DNA from: Atopobiaceae bacterium UBA1367
Lineage (GTDB): Bacteria; Actinomycetota; Coriobacteriia; Coriobacteriales; Atopobiaceae
Assembly: GCA_002305995.1 (NCBI GenBank)
Contig: DBRN01000012.1
Location: forward strand, 383,910 to 447,909
DNA length: 64,000 nucleotides
Direction of reading: 5' to 3'
Numbering within the stretch: the stretch's first letter is position 1; the number at the start of each line of letters is the position of its first letter. The notes beneath the pieces are model-generated. The model had not been told where the DNA came from, made no database searches, and saw nothing but the letters and a program-made list of their open reading frames with translations. The translations under genes were made by a program, and so were the position numbers. This document shows positions 43,016-50,432 of the stretch, piece after piece.

Positions 43016-44291
43016 GGGGGCCCACGTGGTCGACCCGCAGGTCGGACTGGACGGCGTCCGCGACGTGCTCATCGAGGGCAAGGAGATCGCGGAGGTCGCC
43101 GAGGGGATCAGGGTGGACGAGGATGTCGAGGTCATCGACGGCGCCGGCAGGTACCTGGTGCCTGGCCTGGTGGACATGCACGTGCATTTCCGCGATCCCG
43201 GCTTCGAATACAAGGAGACCATCGCGTCGGGCTCGCGCGCGGCCGTCCACGGCGGGTTCACCGACGTGGCCACCATGCCCAACACCGACCCGGTCACCGA
43301 CACCGGTGCGGAGATTCGCTACCAGGTCGACCGCGCCCACGCCGCCGGCCTCGTGCACGTCCGCCCGATCGGCGCGCTCACCCGTGGCGAGAAGGGCGAG
43401 GCCCTGGCCGAGATCGGCGACATGGTCATGGAGGGCGCCGCCGCCTTCTCCGATGACGGGCACGGCGTCCAGAGCGCTGGCATGATGCGCACGTGCATGG
43501 AGTACGTCAGCCAGTTCGACCGCGTGGTCTGTGCCCACTGCGAGGACGAGAGCCTCACGACCAACGGCGTCATCAACGAGGGGCGCGCCAGCACGCGCCT
43601 CGGCATGTTCGGCTGGCCGGCGCTCGGCGAGGAGCACGAGATCTACCGCGACATCGAGCTGTGTCGCCTCACGGGCTGTGCCCTGCACATCTGCCACATC
43701 TCCACGGCGAAGGGCCTCGAGATGGTCAAGGCCGCCAAGGCCGAGGGCCTGCCGGTGACCTGCGAGGTCACGCCACACCACCTCTTCCTCTGCGAGGAGG
43801 ACATCACCGACGAGTACGACACCAACCTCAAGATGAACCCGCCCCTGCGCCTTGCCTCGGATGCCCAGGCCATGGTCGAGGGCATCATCGACGGCTCCAT
43901 CGACTGCCTGGTGACTGACCACGCCCCCCACGCTGCGCACGAGAAGGACTGCGAGTGGGAGATAGCCTACTTCGGCACCATCGGCCTCGAGACCTCGCTT
44001 CCCCTCATGCTCACCAGGCTCGTGCGTGACGGCAGGATGAGCTGGCAGCGCCTAGTCGAGGTCATGGCGGTCAACCCGCGCGCGCTGCTGCGCTGCAGGC
44101 CCGTCAGGATCGAGACCGGGTCCCACGCGGACCTCACGCTGATCGACCCTGCCAGGGAGCTCGAGGTCACCCCCGACCACTTCGAGAGCAAGTCCAAGAA
44201 CTCCGCCTTCTTGGGGCAGGTCCTTGTGGGCGCCGCGACGGACGTCTTCGTCGACGGAAGACGCATGCTCGTCAACGGCGAGGTCGCGTAG
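42999..44291 (+). CDS. pyrC: Dihydroorotase, class I
   Basis: This 430-residue amidohydrolase cyclises carbamoyl-aspartate to dihydroorotate. The metal site DMHVHFRDPG is near residues 59-68, followed by further ligands in CAHCEDE, HICHIST and the catalytic Asp motif VTDHAPHA near 304. Its length and PGLVDMHVHFRDPG place it with the long Bacillus-type class I enzymes. It overlaps pyrB by 17 bases (GGGAGGAGAG just before the start), implying translational coupling. A GC-rich hairpin lies at about 44308-44341 before pyrK. Confidence 0.94.
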   Translation: MAFLIRGAHVVDPQVGLDGVRDVLIEGKEIAEVAEGIRVDEDVEVIDGAGRYLVPGLVDMHVHFRDPGFEYKETIASGSRAAVHGGFTDVATMPNTDPVTDTGAEIRYQVDRAHAAGLVHVRPIGALTRGEKGEALAEIGDMVMEGAAAFSDDGHGVQSAGMMRTCMEYVSQFDRVVCAHCEDESLTTNGVINEGRASTRLGMFGWPALGEEHEIYRDIELCRLTGCALHICHISTAKGLEMVKAAKAEGLPVTCEVTPHHLFLCEEDITDEYDTNLKMNPPLRLASDAQAMVEGIIDGSIDCLVTDHAPHAAHEKDCEWEIAYFGTIGLETSLPLMLTRLVRDGRMSWQRLVEVMAVNPRALLRCRPVRIETGSHADLTLIDPARELEVTPDHFESKSKNSAFLGQVLVGAATDVFVDGRRMLVNGEVA

Positions 44292-44441
44292 GCGGCAGGC
44301 CAGCTCCCTGCCCCTCCCTTCGCGCGCGGGAGGGACAGGGGCTCTCGCGGACCCGCGTGCCCCGGGGGTGAGGGACCTGCCCTCGTCCTCCCGTGGCCCA
44401 CCCGCCGTGAGGGCGCGTCACACATCCCGATTGGAGGTGCC

Positions 44442-45299
44442 ATGCGCATGTCGACACGAACTTCCCTGCACGAGTTCGTGGTGGTCAGCAACGAGCTGGT
44501 GGCGCAGGAGACCTACCGCATGGTCATCGACGCCCCCCAGCTGGCCGCCCGCATCGTCCCCGGACAGTTCATGAACCTCTCCGTCCCCGGGGACAACAGC
44601 CACGTCCTGCGCATCCCGCTGTCATTCAAGCGCGCGGACGCCCTCGCGGGCACCGTCGAGCTGATCTATGCGGTGGTGGGGGAGGGCACCAGGCGCCTGT
44701 CCCAGATGCGCGTGGGCGATGGGTCGAGTGCCGTGGGCCCCAGCGGCGCCGGATGGTGGCTTCCCAGGTCAGAGGGGCGTGCCCTGCTCGTCGCCGGCGG
44801 CGTGGGCCTGCCTCCCATCCTGGCCGCGGCGGGCATGCTGGCCGATGCCAGGGTGGGGTTCGACGTGGTCGTTGGGGCGAGGACGCAGGCGCGTCTGGTC
44901 TACCCCGACGTCGACGACGTCATGCGCTACGGCACCCCCGCGGCCGCGGGGACGGGCTCTGCGGAGTCCTATGACCCTGACCGAGCGCTGGTCGTCACCA
45001 CCGATGACGGCTCGGCGGAGGGCTCTCCCGCCGCCGCGCGCTCCGCCGCGGATGGCATGGCCGACCTGATGGGCGGGCGCGCCTACGCCCAGGTCTACAC
45101 CTGCGGCCCTGCCGCCATGATGTGCGGCGTGGCGCGGCTGGCCCGCGCGCGTGGCATCGCGTGCCAGGCGTCGCTCGAGCGCATGATGGGCTGTGGCTTC
45201 GGGGCCTGCAGCTGCTGCAACGTGGCGCTCGTCAGGGGCGGAAACGCCCTCTGCTGTCAGGACGGGCCGGTGTTCGATGCCGAGGAGGTCGTCTGGTGA
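44442..45299 (+). CDS. pyrK: Dihydroorotate dehydrogenase electron-transfer subunit PyrK
   Basis: This 285-residue FAD/[2Fe-2S] subunit carries electrons from dihydroorotate oxidation to NAD+ together with PyrD (class 1B). The N-terminal flavin domain (MNLSVPG, LRIPLSF) and VAGGVGLPPILAA near residue 121 are typical of ferredoxin reductase folds. The cysteine cluster CGFGACSCCNV near 250, with CC further on, binds the Fe-S centre. A Thr/Ser/Ala-rich insertion near 170-205 is unusual. GGAGG precedes two ATGs (44442 and 44448); either may be used. Overlaps pyrD in GTGA. Confidence 0.92.
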   Translation: MRMSTRTSLHEFVVVSNELVAQETYRMVIDAPQLAARIVPGQFMNLSVPGDNSHVLRIPLSFKRADALAGTVELIYAVVGEGTRRLSQMRVGDGSSAVGPSGAGWWLPRSEGRALLVAGGVGLPPILAAAGMLADARVGFDVVVGARTQARLVYPDVDDVMRYGTPAAAGTGSAESYDPDRALVVTTDDGSAEGSPAAARSAADGMADLMGGRAYAQVYTCGPAAMMCGVARLARARGIACQASLERMMGCGFGACSCCNVALVRGGNALCCQDGPVFDAEEVVW

Positions 45300-46225
45300 G
45301 CACGGTGAGCATGTCCGTCGACCTCGGCGGCATCGAGATGCGCAACCCCCTCAACACCGCGTCCGGCACCTACGGCAACGGCTGGCAGTTCGAGGGCTTC
45401 TATGACGTGGGCGCGACGCTGGGGGCCATGACCTGCAAGGGCGTCGCCGCAGAGCCCTGGGACGGCAATCCCGCGCCACGGCTCGCGGAGCTTCCCGGCT
45501 CGGCCATCATGAACTCCGTGGGCCTCCAGAACCCTGGCGTCAGGGCCTTCGTCGACGGGCACGGCGCGTATCTCCAGGGGGTGCGCGACCGGGGCTGCCA
45601 GGTGATCTGCCAGGTGGTGGGCCATTCCATCGGGGAGTACGTCCGCGCGATGGAGCTCTTCGAGGAGCTGGCGCCGTTCGCCTCGGGCTTCGAGGTCAAC
45701 ATCTCCTGCCCCAACATCGCCAGGGGCGGCGCGGCCATGGGGGCGACCTGCGACGGCGCGGCCGAGGTGATGCGTGCCGTGCGCCCGCTGACCAGCCGTC
45801 CCGTGGTCGTGAAGATGGCCCCGCATGACGTCGCGGAGATCGGACGCGCCCTCGAGGCCGAGGGGGCGGACGCCCTCTCGCTCATCAACACCATCCCTGG
45901 CATGGCCATCGACGTCCGCACCCGCCGCAGCCGCCTCGCCCGTGCCACGGCGGGGGTCTCCGGACCGGCCGTGCACGCCATCGCGGTCCGCATGGTCTGG
46001 GAGTGCGCCCAGGCGGTCTCCATCCCCATCTGCGGCATCGGAGGCGTGGCGACAGGGGCCGACGCCGCGGAGATGCTGCTTGCGGGCGCCACGGCGGTGG
46101 CGGTGGGCACGGCGAACCTCTATGACCCGGCATGTGCGCCGCGCATAGCGTCCGAGCTTGGCCAGTGGGCGCAGGACCAGGGCGTGAGCGACATCAACGA
46201 GCTGATTGGAGCATTCGAATGCTGA
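45296..46225 (+). CDS. pyrD: Dihydroorotate dehydrogenase, catalytic subunit (class 1B)
   Basis: This 309-residue FMN enzyme oxidises dihydroorotate to orotate; the adjacent PyrK makes it NAD-linked. NPLNTASGTYGNG is near residues 13-25, and the class 1 catalytic Cys lies in FEVNISCPNI near 134-143. GIGGVATGADAAEML near 246 binds the FMN phosphate. The GTG at 45296 overlaps the pyrK stop, and its 3' end overlaps pyrF. It is soluble, with no membrane helix of class 2 type. Confidence 0.93.
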   Translation: MSTVSMSVDLGGIEMRNPLNTASGTYGNGWQFEGFYDVGATLGAMTCKGVAAEPWDGNPAPRLAELPGSAIMNSVGLQNPGVRAFVDGHGAYLQGVRDRGCQVICQVVGHSIGEYVRAMELFEELAPFASGFEVNISCPNIARGGAAMGATCDGAAEVMRAVRPLTSRPVVVKMAPHDVAEIGRALEAEGADALSLINTIPGMAIDVRTRRSRLARATAGVSGPAVHAIAVRMVWECAQAVSIPICGIGGVATGADAAEMLLAGATAVAVGTANLYDPACAPRIASELGQWAQDQGVSDINELIGAFEC

Positions 46226-46977
46226 CGGAACGAGAGGCGCGCGACGCCATCATCATCGCCCTCGACTGCGACCGGGAGACCGCCCTCGGCCTTGCCAACA
46301 GGCTCGCGGGCAGGGCGACGTGGGTCAAGGTGGGCATGACGCTGTTCTATCGCTACGGTCCCTCGATCGTCGACGACCTGCGCGTCCGCGGCCTGCGCGT
46401 CTTCCTCGACCTCAAGCTGCACGACATTCCCTTCCAGGTCCGCGGCGCCGCGTTCTCCGCATCCCTCTCGGGCGCGGACATCCTCTCCATCCATGGCCTG
46501 GGCGGCGCCGCGATGGTCGCGGAGGCGCGGGCGGGCGTCGAGGAGGCTGCCGCAGAGCGCGGGGAGGCTCGCACGCGCCTGGTCGCCATCTCGGTTCTTA
46601 CGAGCATGGACGCCGACGCGCTCGCCTCGATCGGCATCGACGCGCCCATGGCCGACGAGGTCGCCCGCCTCTCCTCGCTGTCCGTGAGGGCGGGGTCCGA
46701 CGGCGTCGTGTGCTCGCCCAAGGAGACCGCCCAGATGCGCGCGCTCCTTGGGCCCGAGGCGCTCATCGTGTGCCCGGGCGTGAGGCCCGCAGGGTCCGAT
46801 GTCGGCGACCAGAGGCGCGTCTCGACGCCGGCGGCCGCCATCGGGGCCGGCGCCTCGAAGCTCGTGATCGGGCGCCCGATCACGCATGCCAGCGATCCCG
46901 TCGCCGCCTTCGAGGGCATCGTCGCCGAACTTGCGGCCCAGCTCCCGCCCAATCCCGCAGAGATGCAGGTAGGATAG
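46219..46977 (+). CDS. pyrF: Orotidine 5'-phosphate decarboxylase
   Basis: This 252-residue TIM-barrel enzyme makes UMP, the effector of PyrR. ALDCDRETALGLA near residues 15-27, VKVGMTLFYRYGP near 37, and the catalytic charge network in DLKLHDIPFQV near 62 are diagnostic of the bacterial PyrF group I. CPGVRP and GRPIT follow in order. The ATG at 46219 overlaps the pyrD end by seven bases. It is the last pyr gene here; pyrE and carAB are not in the window. Confidence 0.92.
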   Translation: MLTEREARDAIIIALDCDRETALGLANRLAGRATWVKVGMTLFYRYGPSIVDDLRVRGLRVFLDLKLHDIPFQVRGAAFSASLSGADILSIHGLGGAAMVAEARAGVEEAAAERGEARTRLVAISVLTSMDADALASIGIDAPMADEVARLSSLSVRAGSDGVVCSPKETAQMRALLGPEALIVCPGVRPAGSDVGDQRRVSTPAAAIGAGASKLVIGRPITHASDPVAAFEGIVAELAAQLPPNPAEMQVG

Positions 46978-47118
46978 AGATATGTGCTGGTTGGTTGAAA
47001 AGGGCTTGATAAATGGGCCCGGTATCGTCAATATAGGACCCCGTGTGCTTTTGCCCTGCTAGTATTGCATTACATTCAATCTGTCACGCTGTACATGCAT
47101 TCGATGTTTGGAGGAACC

Positions 47119-47427
47119 ATGGCACTACCCCAGCTCACCGACGAGCAGCGCAAGGCGGCTCTCGAGAAGGCCGCGGCCGCCCGTCACGCACGTGCCGAGC
47201 TGCGCGACAGGATCAAGCGAGGCGACATCAGCCTCGTGGAGGTCCTCGATTCCGAGGACCCCATTGCCGCGCGCATGAAGGTGTCCGCCCTCATCGAGTC
47301 GCTCCCCGGGTTTGGCAAGGCCAAGGCGGCCAAGATCATGAGCGAGCTTGGCATCTCCGCCACCCGTCGCGTCAAGGGCCTTGGTGCCCGCCAGCGCGAG
47401 CAGCTGCTTGAGGTTCTCCCCAAGTAG
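47119..47427 (+). CDS. mihF: Integration host factor, actinobacterial type (mIHF)
   Basis: This 102-residue nucleoid protein bends or binds DNA and, in mycobacteria, supports phage integration and is essential. The sequence has an N-terminal helix (LTDEQRKAALEKAAAARHARAE), a central GDISLVEVLD and the helix-hairpin-helix-like DNA-contact segment LPGFGKAKAAKIMSELGI near residues 60-77. GGAGG precedes the ATG at 47119. mIHF-gmk-rpoZ is a common actinobacterial order. The gap 46978-47118 contains possible promoter elements (TGCTAGTAT at 47057) but none I can assign firmly. Confidence 0.88.
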   Translation: MALPQLTDEQRKAALEKAAAARHARAELRDRIKRGDISLVEVLDSEDPIAARMKVSALIESLPGFGKAKAAKIMSELGISATRRVKGLGARQREQLLEVLPK

Positions 47428-48059
47428 TGGGACGCTCGGCCGAGCTCTTCGTTCTTTCCGGGCCGTCGGGTGTCGGGAAGGGCACGCTGCTCAAGCGCGT
47501 GCTCGAGCAGCGCCCCTCGCTTCACCTGACGGTCTCGGCCACCACGAGAAGGCCGAGGGCCAACGACGTGGATGGCGTCAGCTACCACTTTCTCGATGAC
47601 GAGACCTTCTCTCGCCTTGTCGGGGAGGATGCCTTCCTCGAGTGGGCGGTGGTGCATGGCAAGCGCTACGGCACGCTGCGAAGCGAGGTCGACCCGTTCA
47701 TCGAGCGCGGCACCTCGGTCATCCTCGAGATCGACGTCCAAGGTGCCCTCGCCGTGCGCGCGCGGCGTCCCGGCGCGATCCTCATCTTCGTCGAGCCCCC
47801 CTCGATGGAGGAGCTCGAGCGTCGCCTGCGCACCCGCGCCACCGAGGACGAGGCGTCCATCCGGCTGCGCCTGGCGGCCGCCCGCGAGGAGATGGCGCGC
47901 GCCGGGAGCTATGACGCCCGCATCGTCAACGACGACCTGGACGAGGCGGCCGCGCGCATGATCGCGCTCATAGACCGCTACGAGACTGTTGGAGGTACAG
48001 ATCAAGATGGCAGTCACCAAGCCCGAGATCGACACCCTGCTCGAGATGACCGAGCATAA
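47427..48059 (+). CDS. gmk: Guanylate kinase
   Basis: This 210-residue enzyme phosphorylates GMP (and dGMP) to GDP with ATP. The P-loop GPSGVGKGTL is near residues 12-21; SATTRRPRANDVDGVSYHF near 38-56 is the GMP-binding region. EIDVQGAL near 108 and RLRTRATEDEASI near 135 are the family motifs. The GTG at 47427 uses the last base of the mihF stop. Its 3' end overlaps rpoZ by 53 bases, and the codons after about residue 190 are probably family-poor tail. Confidence 0.93.
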   Translation: MGRSAELFVLSGPSGVGKGTLLKRVLEQRPSLHLTVSATTRRPRANDVDGVSYHFLDDETFSRLVGEDAFLEWAVVHGKRYGTLRSEVDPFIERGTSVILEIDVQGALAVRARRPGAILIFVEPPSMEELERRLRTRATEDEASIRLRLAAAREEMARAGSYDARIVNDDLDEAAARMIALIDRYETVGGTDQDGSHQARDRHPARDDRA

Positions 48060-48300
48060 CCCCTTCCTGCTTTGCTCCATCGCTTCGAAGCGTGCCTGCG
48101 ACATCAACAACATGGTTCGCGGGCAGCACCTGCGCGTGGCCGCCGTCCAGGAGTTCGATGACATCACCCCCCTCATCTCCGGCGAGGACCCCGTCTCCAT
48201 CGCCATGGAGGAGATCGAGTCGGGCATCCTCGGCTTCGTCCGCGAGAGCTTCGACGAGGAGATCAGGGGTTCGAACAAGCACGTGCAGCAGAACCTCTAG
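48007..48300 (+). CDS. rpoZ: RNA polymerase omega subunit
   Basis: This 97-residue subunit helps assemble and stabilise RNA polymerase. The omega signature appears as LLCSIASKRACDINNMVRG near residues 21-39. An acidic C-terminal half (PVSIAMEEIESG) follows. The ATG at 48007 has GGAGGT about 10 bases upstream, inside gmk. gmk-rpoZ overlap is common in bacteria. thiI starts 3 bases after its stop. Confidence 0.9.
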   Translation: MAVTKPEIDTLLEMTEHNPFLLCSIASKRACDINNMVRGQHLRVAAVQEFDDITPLISGEDPVSIAMEEIESGILGFVRESFDEEIRGSNKHVQQNL

Positions 48301-48303
48301 GCC

Positions 48304-49548
48304 ATGACGCAGCGGGTGTGCCTCGTCCACTACCACGAGATAGGCCTCAAGGGAAAGAACCGCTCGACATTCGAGAACCAGCTTGTGCGAAACCTGCGCC
48401 GTGCCCTCAGGGGCCACGGCGCAGCTGACGTCAGGAGGGTCTCGGGGCACCTCCTCGTCTCGTTCGCTGACGGACAGGCCACCATCGAGCATGCCCACGT
48501 CATCGCGCAGGTCCCTGGGGTCGCGCGCGTCTCGCTGGCGTACCAGTGCGGTCTCGACGAGGACGCGTACTGCGCCGCCGCGGTGCAGGCGCTGCGCGAG
48601 GCGGGCGAGTTCGAGTCGTTCAAGGTGCATGCCCGCAGGTCCGCGACGACCTACGAGCTTCATACCCTTGACATCCATCGCCTCGTCGGGGGCGTCCTCT
48701 GCGAGGCGTTTCCAGACAAGCGGGTGCGGATGCGCGACCCCGACGTCACGGTCTTCGTCCTGGTGGTGCAGGGCAGCGTCTACGTCTACGCCGCGTCGCT
48801 GGTGGGCGTGGGAGGGCTGCCCGTCGGCACGGCCGGCAAGGTGGTGACGCTCCTCTCGAGCGGCTTCGACTCACCGGTGGCCACGTGGATGGTGGGCAGA
48901 AGGGGCGCCACCTGCGTTCCCCTGCACTTCTCCGGCCGCCCGATGACCTCAGACGCAAGCGAGTGGCTCTGCCAGGATATCGTGCAGGCGCTTGCGCCGG
49001 CCGGTCTCGTCGGGCGGCTGTACGTCGTGCCCTTCGGCGAGCGGCAGCGCGAGATCTCCCTGGCCGTCCCCCAGAGCCTGCGCATCATCACGTACCGCCG
49101 CGTGATGCTCGCCGTCGCGGAGCGCCTCGCGCACCTCGAGGGCGCCAAGGCGCTCGTCACGGGCGAGTCGCTTGGGCAGGTGGCCTCGCAGACGCTCGAG
49201 AACATCGCGGCGGTCAACGAGGTGGTGTCCCTGCCGGTCCTGCGGCCCCTCATCGGCTCAGACAAGCTCGAGATCATGCGGCGCGCCGAGCAGATCGGGA
49301 CACATGAGATCAGCTCGCAGTCCGCGGAGGACTGCTGCACGCTGTTCATGCCGCGCAGGCCCGAGACGCATGCGCGCATCGAGGCCGTGCACGAGGCCTG
49401 GGACGCGTTCGACCACGAGGCGATGATTGACGGGCTCGTCGACTCGATCGAGTACGTGGACTACGACCAGTGTCCGAGTTATCGCCCGCCCAAGGAGATG
49501 CGCGCCCGACACCGGGAGCTCGCACCGGCCGTCCCGCGCCTCGCATAG
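48304..49548 (+). CDS. thiI: tRNA 4-thiouridine synthetase ThiI
   Basis: This 414-residue ATP-dependent enzyme inserts sulfur at U8 of tRNA, and may supply sulfur for thiazole synthesis. HYHEIGLKGKNRSTFE near residues 9-24 starts the N-terminal ferredoxin-like part, followed by a THUMP domain. The PP-loop is LLSSGFDSPVA near 180-190. The C-terminal AANH fold contains TGESLGQVASQTLENI near 281. It lacks the C-terminal rhodanese domain of E. coli ThiI, as in most gram-positives, so sulfur must come through another carrier. Confidence 0.92.
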   Translation: MTQRVCLVHYHEIGLKGKNRSTFENQLVRNLRRALRGHGAADVRRVSGHLLVSFADGQATIEHAHVIAQVPGVARVSLAYQCGLDEDAYCAAAVQALREAGEFESFKVHARRSATTYELHTLDIHRLVGGVLCEAFPDKRVRMRDPDVTVFVLVVQGSVYVYAASLVGVGGLPVGTAGKVVTLLSSGFDSPVATWMVGRRGATCVPLHFSGRPMTSDASEWLCQDIVQALAPAGLVGRLYVVPFGERQREISLAVPQSLRIITYRRVMLAVAERLAHLEGAKALVTGESLGQVASQTLENIAAVNEVVSLPVLRPLIGSDKLEIMRRAEQIGTHEISSQSAEDCCTLFMPRRPETHARIEAVHEAWDAFDHEAMIDGLVDSIEYVDYDQCPSYRPPKEMRARHRELAPAVPRLA

Positions 49549-49682
49549 TCGCAGGTGGTCCCTGCGGCCCTCGCGCGTGCTTGCCGGGTGCGAGCGTGCT
49601 GCCACCTCGGGCGTGGCTCATTGCAGACGGATGCGTGACCATCGCGCGCCTGCCCCCATCATGGGAGGGGGGGTGGTTTCGC

Positions 49683-50432
49683 ATGGCACAGAGACGGCAC
49701 GTGGGTCCCCGCGCACGGAGGGCGGCCCGACACCTTGGCCTCGTGGGGGCGACTTCCGCCGTGACGGCGCTGGTCGTGGCCGTGGTGGTCGCGGGCGCGG
49801 CAGGGGGCATCTCCCAGTGGGGCGCCTCGGGCTTCTCTCTGGAGCGCGCGGCGGCCGACGGGGCCTCGGACGATCCGGTCGCGCGCCCCGATGCGGCTGC
49901 GGGCGGCGAGGCTGCGAGCGACGGCGAGGAGGGCCCGACCGAGCGTGCGGGCGCGCAGGAGAAGGTCCCCATCGCACGCTATGTCGTGCATGTGGACGGT
50001 GCCGTCAGGGATCCGGGCGTCATCGAGCTGTCTGGCGCCGACGTGCGCGTGCGGGATGCCGTGGATGCCGCCGGAGGGCTGCTCGAGGATGCGGACACCT
50101 CGTCGGTCAACCTCGCCGAGGCCCTCAGGGACGGGGCCAAGATCCACATTCCCCATGTGGGGGATGCGACGGGCCCAGCGCCGTCTCCCCCTGCCGGACA
50201 GCAGTCGACGGGCGGCGCTGCGGGGGTGGGGGACACGGCGGCACTGGTGAACCTCAACACGGCGACGTCCGAGGAGCTTCAGACGCTCACGGGGGTGGGC
50301 GAGGTCACCGCCCGGGCGATCATCGAGGATCGGACCGCGAACGGACCGTTCACGTCCCCCGAGGACCTCATGAGGGTCTCGGGCATAGGGGAGAAGAAGT
50401 TCCAGAGGATCCAGGGGTCGATCTGTGTCTAG
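49683..50432 (+). CDS. comEA: Competence protein ComEA
   Basis: This 249-residue membrane-anchored DNA receptor for transformation has a single N-terminal TM segment (VTALVVAVVVAGAAGG, near residues 30-45), then an acidic linker. An SLBB domain (VHVDGAVRDPGVIEL near 101) follows, and then two helix-hairpin-helix motifs that bind double-stranded DNA (LNTATSEELQTLTGVGEVTA and DLMRVSGIGEKKFQRIQG). GGAGG-like G-runs precede the ATG at 49683. The stop overlaps the comEC start, so the uptake proteins are made together. Confidence 0.9.
   Translation: MAQRRHVGPRARRAARHLGLVGATSAVTALVVAVVVAGAAGGISQWGASGFSLERAAADGASDDPVARPDAAAGGEAASDGEEGPTERAGAQEKVPIARYVVHVDGAVRDPGVIELSGADVRVRDAVDAAGGLLEDADTSSVNLAEALRDGAKIHIPHVGDATGPAPSPPAGQQSTGGAAGVGDTAALVNLNTATSEELQTLTGVGEVTARAIIEDRTANGPFTSPEDLMRVSGIGEKKFQRIQGSICV

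Noticed and set aside
44292..44441. Separate promoter or riboswitch before pyrK
   Set aside because: Only a GC-rich hairpin near 44308-44341 was found; no promoter pair or known aptamer.
49549..49682. Small gene between thiI and comEA
   Set aside because: No start with a ribosome site and no recognisable product; upstream extension of comEA here has shadow composition.
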